The notes beneath the pieces are model-generated. The model searched no databases. It was not told where the DNA came from and worked only from the letters and a program-made list of their open reading frames with translations. Position numbers and translations under genes: made by a program. 64,000 bases of DNA from Mycolicibacterium iranicum (GTDB lineage Bacteria > Actinomycetota > Actinomycetes > Mycobacteriales > Mycobacteriaceae): NCBI RefSeq assembly GCF_001650495.1, contig NZ_LWCS01000025.1:47288-111287 (forward strand). The letters run 5' to 3'. Of this stretch, positions 9,581-18,668 are shown one piece after another. Each line of letters begins with the position of its first letter. Within the stretch, counting starts at the first letter, position 1.

Positions 9581-10483
9581 TTACGGCCGGAGGATCCTCA
9601 GCGCTTTGGGGACAGCGGACACCTGCACAGGAAGAGGGCAGACGTACTCACCGTCGGCATAGGCATTGATCCCGGGGCTGTCCACGGTGATCGTGCGCGC
9701 TCGCTTCGTGCTCACCTCGTCGAGCTCGACGTGCGTGCCCTTGAACACTGTCGGGAACAGCCGGATCAGCCGCGTACGGGACGCCGACGCCACCATCGTC
9801 GCGTCGAGCATCCCGTCCCTCGGATCGGCGCCCGGGCAGATTTTCATTCCGCCGCCGTAGCTTTTCGTGTTGCCGAACGCGGCGAGCGTGAGCTCAGTAT
9901 CGAACTCGGAGCCGCCGTCGAACGACAGCCGAAACGGCAGCAGTCGCAGCTTCGAGATCTCAGCCACCATCGCCAAGTTGTACCGCATCCGCCCGTGCGG
10001 CCACGTCATCCGATTGGTCCGATCGGTCACCAGCGAGTCGAATCCTGCGGCCATCACAGTGCCGAACCATCTGTCGGTGCCGTCGGCCCCCGCGATGCGG
10101 CCGAGGTCCACTTCATCGGCTGCGCCGTCGAGGAGGCGGTCGACGACGATGTCGGCCGCGGCCTCGGGGTCCTTGGTCGGGATTCCGAATTCGCGTGCGT
10201 GGTCGTTGCCGGTGCCCGCCGGGATGAGCCCGAGTGGAATGTCGGTCTGCGCCAGCACCTGCAGGGCGAGGGAGATGATCCCGTCGCCGCCGACGACCAC
10301 GAGGGCGTCCATCCCACGCTCGAGGGCTCCCTCGACGAGCTGCCGTGCGTGCGCGGAATCGCGGCCGGCGATGGCGACGACATCCACACCGCGTTTGTGT
10401 AGCTGCGTGATCGCGCGCTCGGCGGCATGGGGTGCGCTGCCGTGTCCCGATGCCGGGTTGGTCAGCACCGTCACCCGGGTCAT
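9581..10483 (-). CDS. dagK: Diacylglycerol kinase-family lipid kinase (Rv2252-like)
   Basis: A 300-residue DAGK catalytic-domain protein. The nucleotide-binding GGDG is at residues 65-68, TNPASGHG is the N-terminal phosphate-binding motif, and LGLIPAGTGND (about 84-94) is the second glycine-rich motif. Rv2252, the M. tuberculosis counterpart, phosphorylates diacylglycerol and related lipids and is linked to phosphatidylinositol mannoside synthesis. The start lies 22 bases after the stop of the FAD-linked oxidase gene on the same strand, so these two are a likely operon. Confidence 0.87.
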   Translation of the reverse strand: MTRVTVLTNPASGHGSAPHAAERAITQLHKRGVDVVAIAGRDSAHARQLVEGALERGMDALVVVGGDGIISLALQVLAQTDIPLGLIPAGTGNDHAREFGIPTKDPEAAADIVVDRLLDGAADEVDLGRIAGADGTDRWFGTVMAAGFDSLVTDRTNRMTWPHGRMRYNLAMVAEISKLRLLPFRLSFDGGSEFDTELTLAAFGNTKSYGGGMKICPGADPRDGMLDATMVASASRTRLIRLFPTVFKGTHVELDEVSTKRARTITVDSPGINAYADGEYVCPLPVQVSAVPKALRILRP

Positions 10484-10505
10484 CGTGCTCCTCGCGTCCG
10501 CAGTG

Positions 10506-12122
10506 TCACGGAATCAGCTTGCCTGGGTTCAGGATTCCGGCGGGATCGAGCGCGGCCTTCACTGCCCGCAGCACCGCGACACCGAGGTCGCCGATCTCGT
10601 CGCGCATCCACGGCCGGTGGTCGACACCCACCGCGTGATGATGGGTGATGGTGGCGCCGGTGCGCACCATCGCATCCGATGCGGCAGCTTTCGCTGTGCG
10701 CCACTGCTCGATCGGGTTTCCTCGCTGGGCGGCAACGACGGTGAAGTACAGCGAGGCGCCGGTCGGATAGACGTGCGAGATGTGGCACAGCACCAGCGCC
10801 GGCGTGCCGGAATCTGCCAGCGATGTCGTCAAGGCGTCGGTGACGGCGGCCTTGAGGGCGGGCACGTTGGACCAATTGGTGGCGGTCTCCAGCGTCTCGC
10901 ACAGGGCGCCGGCCGACAGCAGCGCATCGCGCAGATAGGGCGCGTTGAACCGGCCGTGCTCCCATGCCCGCGCGGGACCTTCGCCCAGCGACGTTCCGCC
11001 CTTGGCGGCCAACAGCTCCCGGGTTTCGGCGTGCCTGCTCGCCACATGCTCCGCGGAACCTTCGAATGCGGTGATCGCCAGGCACCCTCCGGTGACCTGC
11101 TGTTCGCCGATGCTGTCCGTGGTCGCAAGGTTCACCCCGGTCTCGGCTTCGTCGGACAACCGGATCACCGTCGGGCCGGTGCCTGTCTGAACCACGGCGC
11201 GCAGTGCGTCGGCGCCCGTCGCGAAGTCCGGGAACGACCAGGCTTCATAGCGAGTGACCTCCGGTACGGGATGTACGCGCACGCGGACCCTGGTGATGAT
11301 TCCGAGAGTGCCCTCCGAGCCGATCAGCAGTTGGCGCAGGTCTGGGCCTGCGGCGGACTCCGGAGCGCGCCCGAGATCGAGAACACCGGCCGGGGTCACG
11401 GCACGCAGACCGCGGACCATGTCGTTGAAACGGCCGTAGCCGGCGGAATCCTGCCCGGACGAGCGGGTCGCGGCGAATCCGCCGATCGTAGCGAACAGGA
11501 AACTCTGTGGGAAGTGCCCGAGCGAGAAGCCGCGCTCTCCGAGAAGTCGCTCGGCCTCCGGGCCGGTCAGCCCGGCGCCCAGTTCGGCTTCCCAGGACAC
11601 CTCGTCGAGGGAGTGCAGTTCGTCGAGCCTGCGCAGATCCAGTGAGACGACGGCCTTCAAGTCGCCGCGCGCAGGGTCGAGCCCACCGACAACGCTGGTG
11701 CCACCGCCGAACGGTACGACCGCGATGCTGCGATCTCCGCAGTACCGGAGGATCTCGGCTATTTCCCCTTCGGTGCCGGGGATCAGTACCGCGTCGGGTG
11801 CGTCCTGTACGCCGAAGTCTCTGCGGTGCAACAGGTCCAGGGTCGACTTACCGCCGGCGCGCAGAAGCCGGGCGTGGTCGTCGATCGTCGCGTGGGTGTC
11901 GCCGACGATCGCACTCAGAGCCTCTCGGTCGGCTGCGGACAACGCCGACGGGCGAAGCCGCACCTGTTCGAGTGTGGGTTCCTCGATAGCAGCGCCGTCG
12001 ATGCCCAGCGCTTGGTTGAGCAGTGACCGGATGCCGGGGGACAGTGGCTTGGCCGCCGCCGGATCGCCCCACGCGTTCCATTGCATGGGAGGGTCGCTCG
12101 GATGGGCATCGGCCGGAGTCAT
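10506..12122 (-). CDS. FAD-binding oxidoreductase (GlcD / alkyl-DHAP synthase type, Rv2251-like)
   Basis: A 538-residue flavoprotein of the PCMH/VAO superfamily. The FAD-binding domain covers about residues 100-280, with VVPFGGGTSVVGGLDP as the pyrophosphate loop and SAGYGRFNDMVRGLRAVTP further on. The C-terminal cap/oxidase domain ends with DPAGILNPGKLIP, the usual final motif of this family. The resemblance to alkyl-dihydroxyacetonephosphate synthase and the neighbours (lipid kinase downstream, glycerol-3-phosphate dehydrogenase divergent) suggest a glycerolipid substrate, but that is inference. The ATG is only 17 bp from the ATG of the divergent TetR gene. Confidence 0.82.
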   Translation of the reverse strand: MTPADAHPSDPPMQWNAWGDPAAAKPLSPGIRSLLNQALGIDGAAIEEPTLEQVRLRPSALSAADREALSAIVGDTHATIDDHARLLRAGGKSTLDLLHRRDFGVQDAPDAVLIPGTEGEIAEILRYCGDRSIAVVPFGGGTSVVGGLDPARGDLKAVVSLDLRRLDELHSLDEVSWEAELGAGLTGPEAERLLGERGFSLGHFPQSFLFATIGGFAATRSSGQDSAGYGRFNDMVRGLRAVTPAGVLDLGRAPESAAGPDLRQLLIGSEGTLGIITRVRVRVHPVPEVTRYEAWSFPDFATGADALRAVVQTGTGPTVIRLSDEAETGVNLATTDSIGEQQVTGGCLAITAFEGSAEHVASRHAETRELLAAKGGTSLGEGPARAWEHGRFNAPYLRDALLSAGALCETLETATNWSNVPALKAAVTDALTTSLADSGTPALVLCHISHVYPTGASLYFTVVAAQRGNPIEQWRTAKAAASDAMVRTGATITHHHAVGVDHRPWMRDEIGDLGVAVLRAVKAALDPAGILNPGKLIP

Positions 12123-12139
12123 GCGTTACAGTATTACAG
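12123..12139. promoter_or_regulatory. 17-bp divergent promoter/operator between flavoprotein and tetR
   Basis: Only 17 bases separate two divergent ATG codons. The minus strand reads CTGTAATACTGTAAC, a direct repeat of CTGTAA. Plus-strand TACAGT (12127-12132) is 7 bases from the tetR ATG, and minus-strand TAATAC (12131-12136) is 8 bases from the flavoprotein ATG. Both are placed as -10 elements whose transcripts would begin at or next to the start codon. A TetR dimer bound here would block both. Confidence 0.55.
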
Positions 12140-12718
12140 ATGGTGTCAATCCGTAACTCCGGATCGAGCGTCGATGAGCGGATCCTCGACGCGGCCGCGG
12201 CGTGCATCCTCGCTTACGGTGTCGAGCGCACCACCATGACCGAGATCGCCCGGCGCGCCCGGGTGAGCAGGCCGACCATCTACCGTCGATGGCCTGACAT
12301 CCGCTGGGTGATCGCTGAACTGCTGACGGTGCGGATCTCAGGTGTGCTCGAGGCCGTCCCGCACGTCGGCGACAGCCGCGAAGACCTCGTCGACCGGGTC
12401 GTCGCGATCTCAGAGCATCTGCGCAGAGACGAGGTCGTGATGTCGGTGATCTTCAACGCGCCCACGCTGGCGATGGTCTACATCACCGAACGTCTCGGAA
12501 CCAGCCAGCAATTGCTCGTCGACGCCCTGGCGGTGGCGATCAAGGCCGGTCAGGACGATGGCAGCGTCCGCGACGGCGACCCATATGAGATGGGCGCGAT
12601 GTGCCTGCTCATCGCGCAGTCGACCATCCAGTCGGCGCAGATGGTGGAAAAAATCCTCGACCGCGACGCTCTCAACGTCGAGCTTGCGCACTCGCTGAAC
12701 GGATATCTGAAACCATGA
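12140..12718 (+). CDS. TetR/AcrR-family transcriptional regulator (Rv2250c-like)
   Basis: A 192-residue protein. The TetR helix-turn-helix is at about residues 12-58 (RILDAAAACILAYGVERTTM, then TEIARRARVSRPTIYRRWPD). The C-terminal ligand domain is of unassigned type. The start ATG at 12140 is chosen because it sits directly after the promoter-like spacer; longer versions would overlap the divergent flavoprotein gene. Its TGA overlaps the glpD1 start (ATGA at 12715-12718), so regulator and dehydrogenase are translationally coupled. It probably controls itself, glpD1 and the divergent flavoprotein-dagK genes. Confidence 0.85.
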   Translation: MVSIRNSGSSVDERILDAAAACILAYGVERTTMTEIARRARVSRPTIYRRWPDIRWVIAELLTVRISGVLEAVPHVGDSREDLVDRVVAISEHLRRDEVVMSVIFNAPTLAMVYITERLGTSQQLLVDALAVAIKAGQDDGSVRDGDPYEMGAMCLLIAQSTIQSAQMVEKILDRDALNVELAHSLNGYLKP

Positions 12719-14277
12719 CCGGCTCAACAGCATTGAATGCGTCCCGGCGGTCGGCGGATCTCGCCGCGCTGTCCGACGGTGCAACCGTCGACATCGTCGT
12801 GATCGGTGGTGGTATCACGGGAACGGGCATCGCCCTCGACGCGGCCACCCGAGGACTCTCCGTCGTACTGGTGGAGAAGCACGATCTGGCTTTCGGGACC
12901 AGTCGCTGGAGCTCCAAACTCGTCCACGGCGGCCTGCGCTACCTGGCCAGTGGCAATGTCGGCATCGCCAGAAGAAGTGCCGTCGAGCGCGGCATCCTGA
13001 TGACCCGCAATGCACCGCACCTGGTTCACGCAATGCCCCAGTTGGTTCCGCTGCTTCCCGAGATGAACATGGCGTCACGCGCGTTGGTGCGTGTCGGCTT
13101 CGCCGCCGGGGACGGTCTGCGCAGGCTCGCAGGCACGCCCGCAACCACACTGCCGAGGTCACGCCGGGTCGACGCCTCGACGGCGATCTCCCTGGCGCCC
13201 ACGGTGCGTCGGCGGGGCCTCGACGGTGCGCTGCTCGCCTATGACGGGCAGCTCATCGATGACGCCCGCCTGGTCACTGCAGTCGCGCGGACTGCAGCGC
13301 AGCACGGGGCGCGGATACTCACGCGCGTGGCCGCCTCCGATGCGTCCCGCGGGTCGGTGACCCTGACCGACACCCTGACGGGTGAATCGTTGTCGGTGTC
13401 GGCCCGTGCGGTCGTCAACGCCACCGGTGTGTGGGCGGGGGAGGTCGACGACTCGCTCAAGTTGCGGCCCAGCCGCGGAACCCATCTGGTTTTCGACGCC
13501 GCTGCGTTCGGGAATCCGACGGCCGCCCTTACGATTCCGATCCCCGGTGAGATCAACCGGTTTGTCTTCGCGATGCCCGAGCAACTCGGCCGGGTGTATC
13601 TCGGGCTGACCGACGAAGATGCGCCGGGCCCGATACCCGATGTCCCTTTATCCACGCCGGCCGAGGTGGCGTTCCTGCTGGACACGGTGAACACCGCACT
13701 GGACACCGCGCTGGGGCCCGACGATGTCAGGGGTTCCTACGCGGGGCTGCGGCCGCTGATCGACATGGGCGGTGCGGGGCGGACCGCGGATGTCTCGCGC
13801 GAACACGCCGTCACCGAATCGCCGTCGGGCGTCATCAGCGTCATCGGCGGCAAGCTGACGGAATACCGTTACATGGCAGAGGATGTCGTCAACCGCACGG
13901 TGCAGCTGCGCGGTCTGGCGGCGGGGGTGTGCCGAACCCGGAACATGCCGCTGGTCGGCGCCCCGTCGAATCCTGTTGCGACGCTGCGATCGTCGACCGA
14001 TCTGCCGGGTTCGCTGGTGGCGAGGTTCGGTGCTGAGGCGCCGAACGTCATCGCGCGCGCCTCATGTGCGAGGCCGACCGAGTTCGTCGCCGACGGTATC
14101 GACGCCACGAGGGCGGAGTTCGAGTACGCGGTCACCCACGAGGGCGCGCTGACCGTCGATGACATCCTCGACCGACGCACCCGCATCGGATTGGTTGCCG
14201 AAGACCGTGCGCGAGCCGAAGATACGGCCAAAGAGATTCTCGCCGAAACTGCATTCCGTGCGGAGAATCGCGATTAG
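12715..14277 (+). CDS. glpD1: Aerobic FAD-dependent glycerol-3-phosphate dehydrogenase
   Basis: A 520-residue protein starting at the ATG that overlaps the tetR stop. The FAD-binding motif is VVIGGGITGTGIALDAATRG near residues 23-42, followed by the family signature FGTSRWSSKLVHGGLRYLA (about 61-79). Substrate-domain motifs include GVWAGEVDDS and YAGLRPLID, and GGKLTEYRYMAEDVV lies near the end. It oxidises sn-glycerol-3-phosphate to dihydroxyacetone phosphate at the membrane and feeds electrons to menaquinone. Orthologue of Rv2249c by order and sequence pattern. Its last codons form one arm of a long inverted repeat. Confidence 0.9.
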   Translation: MTGSTALNASRRSADLAALSDGATVDIVVIGGGITGTGIALDAATRGLSVVLVEKHDLAFGTSRWSSKLVHGGLRYLASGNVGIARRSAVERGILMTRNAPHLVHAMPQLVPLLPEMNMASRALVRVGFAAGDGLRRLAGTPATTLPRSRRVDASTAISLAPTVRRRGLDGALLAYDGQLIDDARLVTAVARTAAQHGARILTRVAASDASRGSVTLTDTLTGESLSVSARAVVNATGVWAGEVDDSLKLRPSRGTHLVFDAAAFGNPTAALTIPIPGEINRFVFAMPEQLGRVYLGLTDEDAPGPIPDVPLSTPAEVAFLLDTVNTALDTALGPDDVRGSYAGLRPLIDMGGAGRTADVSREHAVTESPSGVISVIGGKLTEYRYMAEDVVNRTVQLRGLAAGVCRTRNMPLVGAPSNPVATLRSSTDLPGSLVARFGAEAPNVIARASCARPTEFVADGIDATRAEFEYAVTHEGALTVDDILDRRTRIGLVAEDRARAEDTAKEILAETAFRAENRD

Positions 14278-14302
14278 CGACGACGCGGAATGCAGTTTCG
14301 GC
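14242..14302. terminator. 17-bp inverted repeat spanning the glpD1 stop (bidirectional terminator candidate)
   Basis: GCCGAAACTGCATTCCG at 14242-14258 is perfectly complementary to 14286-14302, with a 27-base loop containing the glpD1 stop at 14275-14277. The convergent accD6 stop begins at 14309. The palindromic stem can fold in transcripts from either side. There is no T-run, which is usual for mycobacterial terminators. The right arm looks like an inverted copy of the glpD1 3' coding sequence. Confidence 0.65.
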
Positions 14303-14308
14303 GCTGGA

Positions 14309-15739
14309 TCACAGCGGGATGTTCTTGTGTCGGCCGCGGCGGGCAGGCGCTTCGGCCAGCGCCTGGGTCAGCTTCGACCGTGTGTGCGCCGGGTCGATCT
14401 TCTCGTCGACCACACCGATTTCGATGGCGGAATCGACACCGCCCGCGATTTTCTCGTGCTCGACGGCCAGCGCCTCGTGCAGCGCCTCGCGCTCCTCGGG
14501 AGCGGCGGCGGCCAGCTTCTTCTTGTGCAGGATGCCGACCGCGGCCTTGGCGCCCATCACCGCGACCTCGGCCTCCGGCCACGCGAACACCTTCGTGGCG
14601 TTCAGCGAGCGCGAGTTCATCGCGATATAGGCCCCACCGTAGATTTTGCGGGTGACCAGCGTGACACGAGGAACAGAGCTTTCGCCGAACGCGTGCAGCA
14701 GCTTGGCACCGCGGCGGACCACGCCACCCCACTCCTGATCCACACCGGGCAGATAGCCGGGCACGTCGACGATGACGACGAGCGGGATGCCGAAGGCATC
14801 GCATAGCCGTACGAAACGTGCTGACTTCTCGGCACTTTCGGAGTTCAGGCAACCGCCAAGACGCAGGGGATTGTTCGCGATCACGCCGACCGTACGGCCT
14901 GCGAGTCGGCCGAGTCCGACGACGATCGACGGGGCCCAGCGGGACTGGAACTCCTCGAACGGCACGCCGTCGTCGAGAAGAGCCTCGACGAGGGGGTGGA
15001 CATCGTAGGCGCGCCGGGCCGACTCGGGCAGGAGCGCCTTGAGGTCCGAATCCTGGGCCTCGGCCTTGGTGCGGTCGAAATGGCCCTGCTGGCAGAACAA
15101 TCCGACCAGGCTACGGCCGCGCTCGTAGGCGTCGAGCTCGTCGTCGGCGACGATGTGGCACACACCGGACTTCTTGTGGTGGGCCTCGGGGCCACCGAGC
15201 GACACCATGTCGACGTCCTCGCCGGTGACGCTGCGCACGACGTCGGGTCCGGTGACGAAGACCTTGCTGTCGGGTGCCATGACGATCACGTCGGTCAGCG
15301 CTGGGCCGTAGGCGGCACCGCCGGCGGCGAACCCGACGACCACCGAGATCTGGGGGATGTAACCCGAAGCGCGGATCATCGCCTCGAAAACCAAACCGAC
15401 CGCATGCAGCGCCTTCACCCCCTCGGCGAGGCGGGCGCCGCCGGAATGCCAGATGCCCACGATCGGGCTCTGCTCCTCGATCGCGACGTCGTAGGCGTCG
15501 ACGATGTGCTTGCAGCCCTCGATGCCCATTGCGCCACCCATCACGGTGCCGTCGGTGCAGAAGGCGACGGTGCGCACGCCGTTGACGGTGCCCGTGGCCG
15601 CGAGGACGCCGGACTTGTCCCGCTCGTGCAGCAACTCGACGCTGCCGTCGTCGAAGAAGGTCGACAGACGCAGCAGAGGATCGCGGGGGTCGAGGGATTC
15701 GTTCGTGTCGAGGGCGGGGCGGTTCTCAATTGTCGTCAT
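14309..15739 (-). CDS. accD6: Acetyl/propionyl-CoA carboxylase carboxyltransferase beta subunit AccD6
   Basis: A 476-residue carboxyltransferase. The N-terminal crotonase-type half includes GGAMGIEGCKH and the acyl-CoA-binding GIWHSGGARLAEGV. The C-terminal half carries the second oxyanion region, VDVPGYLPGVDQEWGG followed by GAKLLHAF and GGAYIAMNSR. With a biotinylated alpha subunit encoded elsewhere it converts acetyl-CoA to malonyl-CoA for FAS-I/FAS-II. AGGAG lies four bases before the ATG, and kasB ends 14 bases upstream, so it is the last gene of the FAS-II operon. Orthologue of Rv2247. Confidence 0.94.
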   Translation of the reverse strand: MTTIENRPALDTNESLDPRDPLLRLSTFFDDGSVELLHERDKSGVLAATGTVNGVRTVAFCTDGTVMGGAMGIEGCKHIVDAYDVAIEEQSPIVGIWHSGGARLAEGVKALHAVGLVFEAMIRASGYIPQISVVVGFAAGGAAYGPALTDVIVMAPDSKVFVTGPDVVRSVTGEDVDMVSLGGPEAHHKKSGVCHIVADDELDAYERGRSLVGLFCQQGHFDRTKAEAQDSDLKALLPESARRAYDVHPLVEALLDDGVPFEEFQSRWAPSIVVGLGRLAGRTVGVIANNPLRLGGCLNSESAEKSARFVRLCDAFGIPLVVIVDVPGYLPGVDQEWGGVVRRGAKLLHAFGESSVPRVTLVTRKIYGGAYIAMNSRSLNATKVFAWPEAEVAVMGAKAAVGILHKKKLAAAAPEEREALHEALAVEHEKIAGGVDSAIEIGVVDEKIDPAHTRSKLTQALAEAPARRGRHKNIPL

Positions 15740-15753
15740 GTTTCTCCTGCGTA

Positions 15754-17007
15754 CTAGTACTTGCCGAAGGCGAGTGCGACGTTGTGCCCGCCGAATCCGA
15801 ACGAATTGTTGAGTGCGTACTGGTAATTGCCCGGCCGAGGCCCGCCGGCGACGACGTCGAGATCGATCTCGGGATCCAGGTTCTTCAAGTTCAACGTCGG
15901 TGGGACGACACCGTCCCGCAACGCCTGCACCGTGAGGATCGACTCCACGGCGCCGACCGCGCCGACGGAGTGGCCCAGCGCCGACTTCGGTGCGTAGACC
16001 GCCGGACGGTGACCGCCCATCGCGGTATTGATCGCTCGACCCTCGGCCAAGTCGCCGACACTGGTGCCCGTCGCGTGCGCGTTGATGTGGTCGATGTCGG
16101 AGGGATCGAGGCCGGCGAGTTGGACGGCTCGTGTCATCGCGAACGCGGCACGCTCGCCGTTGGGATCGGGAGCGACCATATGGAAGCCGTCCGAGGTGAT
16201 ACCGGCTCCCATGAGCCGGGCCAGCGGAGTGGCACCGCGCGCCTTGGCGTGCTCCTCGGTCTCGATGACCATCAGGGCGCCGGCCTCACCGAAGACGAAC
16301 CCGTCGCGGTCCCTGTCGAACGGGCGACACGCTCCGCCGGGGTCGTCGTTGTTGGTGGACATGACGATGCGCATCTGAGCGAAACCGGCGATCGGCACCG
16401 CTTCGATGCGCTGTTCCACGCCGCCGCAGATCGCGATGTCGGCTTCGCCCATCACGATGTTGCGCCACGCCTGGGCGATGCCTTCGGAGCCGGAGGCGCA
16501 GGCCGAAACCGGAGTCACCACACCGGCTTTGGCGTGGCGCTCCAGACCGACGACCGCAGACGGGCCGTTGGGCATGTACATCTGGACCGACAGCGGCGAG
16601 ACCGACCGCAGGCCCCGCTCGCGAAGTCCGTCATAGGCGAACACGAGGGCCTCGGCACCGCCGAGCCCAGTGCCGATCGACACGAGCAACCGCTCGGTGT
16701 CGACCTCGGGCGAACCTGCGTTCTCCCACACGCGCCGGCCCAGCACCGTCGCCATCTTCTGGACGTACGACATCCGCCGGTTCTCGACCTTGGTCAGTTG
16801 AGAATCGAACTCTTCGAGAAGGTGACCGCCGATGCGGACCGGAAGGTCGAACTGCTCGACAAACGGATCATCGAGGCTGCGGATTCCGCTCTGTCCGTCG
16901 AGCAGCGACTTCCACGTCGCCTCGGCATCGGTCGCCAGACTCGTGGTCATGGCGATGCCCGTGACCACGACGTCTGGCAGTCCGTTGCCTGTCGTCGGCG
17001 AAGCCAT
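15754..17007 (-). CDS. kasB: Beta-ketoacyl-AcpM synthase KasB
   Basis: A 417-residue KAS-II type condensing enzyme. The nucleophile is Cys170 in [11 protein letters not shown], catalytic histidines are in [11 protein letters not shown] and [11 protein letters not shown], and the family end motif is [10 protein letters not shown]. It extends acyl chains on AcpM to full-length meromycolates; loss in M. tuberculosis gives shorter mycolates and loss of acid-fastness. It lies 39 bases after the kasA stop, with AAAGGA about 12 bases before the ATG. It is clearly a paralogue of kasA; I assign it as KasB from the N-terminal sequence and the second position in the cluster. Confidence 0.94.
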   Translation of the reverse strand: MASPTTGNGLPDVVVTGIAMTTSLATDAEATWKSLLDGQSGIRSLDDPFVEQFDLPVRIGGHLLEEFDSQLTKVENRRMSYVQKMATVLGRRVWENAGSPEVDTERLLVSIGTGLGGAEALVFAYDGLRERGLRSVSPLSVQMYMPNGPSAVVGLERHAKAGVVTPVSACASGSEGIAQAWRNIVMGEADIAICGGVEQRIEAVPIAGFAQMRIVMSTNNDDPGGACRPFDRDRDGFVFGEAGALMVIETEEHAKARGATPLARLMGAGITSDGFHMVAPDPNGERAAFAMTRAVQLAGLDPSDIDHINAHATGTSVGDLAEGRAINTAMGGHRPAVYAPKSALGHSVGAVGAVESILTVQALRDGVVPPTLNLKNLDPEIDLDVVAGGPRPGNYQYALNNSFGFGGHNVALAFGKY

Positions 17008-17046
17008 ACTCAGCCGCGCGTCCTTTCCACCTACTGTCCTGGCGAT

Positions 17047-18297
17047 CTAGTAACGACCGAAGGCCAGAGCCACATTGTGGCCGCCGAACCCGAAGGAGTT
17101 GTTGATCGCGTACTGGTAGTCGCCGTATCGAGGCTCACCCGCGACGACATCGAGATCGATCTCGGGGTCGGGTGTCTCGTAGTTCAGTGTCGGCGGAATG
17201 ACGCCGTCACGCAGGGCGAGCACCGTGAGCGCCGACTCGAGAGCGCCGACGGCACCGATCGAGTGGCCCAGCGCCGACTTCGGCGCATAGACGGCGGCAT
17301 GCTCCACACCGGCGACGCGGAGGGCGTTGGCCTCCGCGGTGTCACCGATCGGAGTGGCCGTGGCGTGGGCGTTGACGTGGCTGATGTCCTTGGCGGACAG
17401 ACCCGCCGTCTCCATCGCCCGCTTCATCGCCTGGCCGGCCCGCATACCGTCGGCCGCCGGCGCGACCATGTGGAACGCGTCCGACGTCACACCGGCACCC
17501 ATGACCCGGGCCAGCGGCTTGGCGCCACGGGCCTTGGCATGCTCTTCGGTCTCGATGATCATCAGCGCGCCCGCCTCGCCGAAGACGAAGCCGTCGCGGT
17601 CCTTGTCGAACGGCCTCGACGCCCCTGCGGGGTCGTCGTTGCGCGTCGACATGGCCCGCATCATGGAAAACGCGGCGATGGGCAGGGCCTCGATGCCGCC
17701 CTCGACACCACCGCAGACCGCGAAGTCAGCGTCACCCATGACGATCTGGCGCCACGCATGAGCAATGGCCTCCGATCCCGACGAGCACGCCGACACCGGG
17801 GTGATGACCCCGGCGCGGGCGCCCAGTTCGAGACCGGCGACCGCCGCAGCGCCGTTCGGCATGATCATCTGAACAGCCAGCGGCGACACCTTCCGGGGGC
17901 CGCCCTCGTTCATCGCGTCGTAGGTCTCGACGATCTTCTCGCCGCCACCCAGACCGGTGCCGATGACCACCGAGAAACGATCCGGGTCAACCTCGGGCGT
18001 GCCCGCGTTGTCCCAGAGACGCCGTGCCAACAGCTTCGACATGCGCTGCACGTAGGACATGCGGCGCATCTCGATGCGTGTCATGTGGCTGTCGACGTCG
18101 TCGACCAAGTGGCCGCCGATACGGACCGGCAGGTCCCACTTGTCGACGAATTCGTCTTCGAGGATGCGAATACCGCTCTCGCCCGCAAGCAGACCCTTCC
18201 ACGTGCTCTCGATGTCCGCAGCGAGGGCCGTGGTGGCCTCAATGGCGGTCACCACGACGTTAGGAAAACCGCCGTTGGCAGTGGAAGGTCTGGTCAC
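17047..18297 (-). CDS. kasA: Beta-ketoacyl-AcpM synthase KasA
   Basis: A 416-residue condensing enzyme, the same length as M. tuberculosis KasA and with the catalytic set at the same numbers: Cys171 (SACSSGSEA), His311 (NAHATATP), Lys340 and His345 (PKSALGHS). It elongates AcpM-bound acyl chains in FAS-II and is essential in mycobacteria. It is the target of thiolactomycin. It starts with GTG, and the GTGA overlaps the acpM stop (18294-18297), so the two are translationally coupled. Confidence 0.96.
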   Translation of the reverse strand: MTRPSTANGGFPNVVVTAIEATTALAADIESTWKGLLAGESGIRILEDEFVDKWDLPVRIGGHLVDDVDSHMTRIEMRRMSYVQRMSKLLARRLWDNAGTPEVDPDRFSVVIGTGLGGGEKIVETYDAMNEGGPRKVSPLAVQMIMPNGAAAVAGLELGARAGVITPVSACSSGSEAIAHAWRQIVMGDADFAVCGGVEGGIEALPIAAFSMMRAMSTRNDDPAGASRPFDKDRDGFVFGEAGALMIIETEEHAKARGAKPLARVMGAGVTSDAFHMVAPAADGMRAGQAMKRAMETAGLSAKDISHVNAHATATPIGDTAEANALRVAGVEHAAVYAPKSALGHSIGAVGALESALTVLALRDGVIPPTLNYETPDPEIDLDVVAGEPRYGDYQYAINNSFGFGGHNVALAFGRY

Positions 18298-18593
18298 TTG
18301 TCGCCCGTGATCTGTGCGCGGATCGCGGCAGCGGCCTCGGGGTTCTCTTCCTCGAGCTTCTGGATGTAGGCGACGACGTCACCGACGGTGCGCAGGCCGG
18401 CGAGGTCCTCGTCCGGGATCTTCACGCCGTACTTGTCCTCGGTCTGCACGGCGATCTCGACCATCGACAGCGAGTCGATGTCGAGGTCGTCGACGAAGCT
18501 CTTTTCCGGAGTCACCTCGGAAGGCTCGATGCCGGTGACCTCTTCGATGATTTCGGCGAGGCCGGCGATGATTTCGTCCTGAGTGGCGGGCAC
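18294..18593 (-). CDS. acpM: Meromycolate extension acyl carrier protein AcpM
   Basis: A 99-residue acidic protein. The phosphopantetheine attachment site is Ser41 in [11 protein letters not shown], as in M. tuberculosis AcpM. The C-terminal tail beyond the usual ACP fold (about residues 80-99) is the mycobacterial extension. It carries the growing meromycolate chain between KasA/KasB, MabA, the dehydratases and InhA. The GTG start has AAGGAG at 6-8 bases. It is 75 bases downstream of fabD and overlaps kasA by four bases. Confidence 0.96.
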   Translation of the reverse strand: MPATQDEIIAGLAEIIEEVTGIEPSEVTPEKSFVDDLDIDSLSMVEIAVQTEDKYGVKIPDEDLAGLRTVGDVVAYIQKLEEENPEAAAAIRAQITGDK

Positions 18594-18668
18594 AGTGGCT
18601 CCTTCTATCTATTTCTTGTGTTGTTACTGATGAGGTTGACGAACGTTTCGATATGTACTTGCACCTGG

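Noticed and set aside
9867..11645. A plus-strand frame of about 592 codons opposite dagK and the flavoprotein
   Set aside because: Both minus-strand genes have clear catalytic motifs, and the plus-strand translation is Ser/Arg/Pro-rich without any.
15730..18369. A plus-strand frame of about 879 codons opposite accD6/kasB/kasA/acpM
   Set aside because: It is antisense to four certain genes in the codon register that stays open in GC-rich DNA. The translation is low-complexity Arg/His/Gly-rich with no domain.
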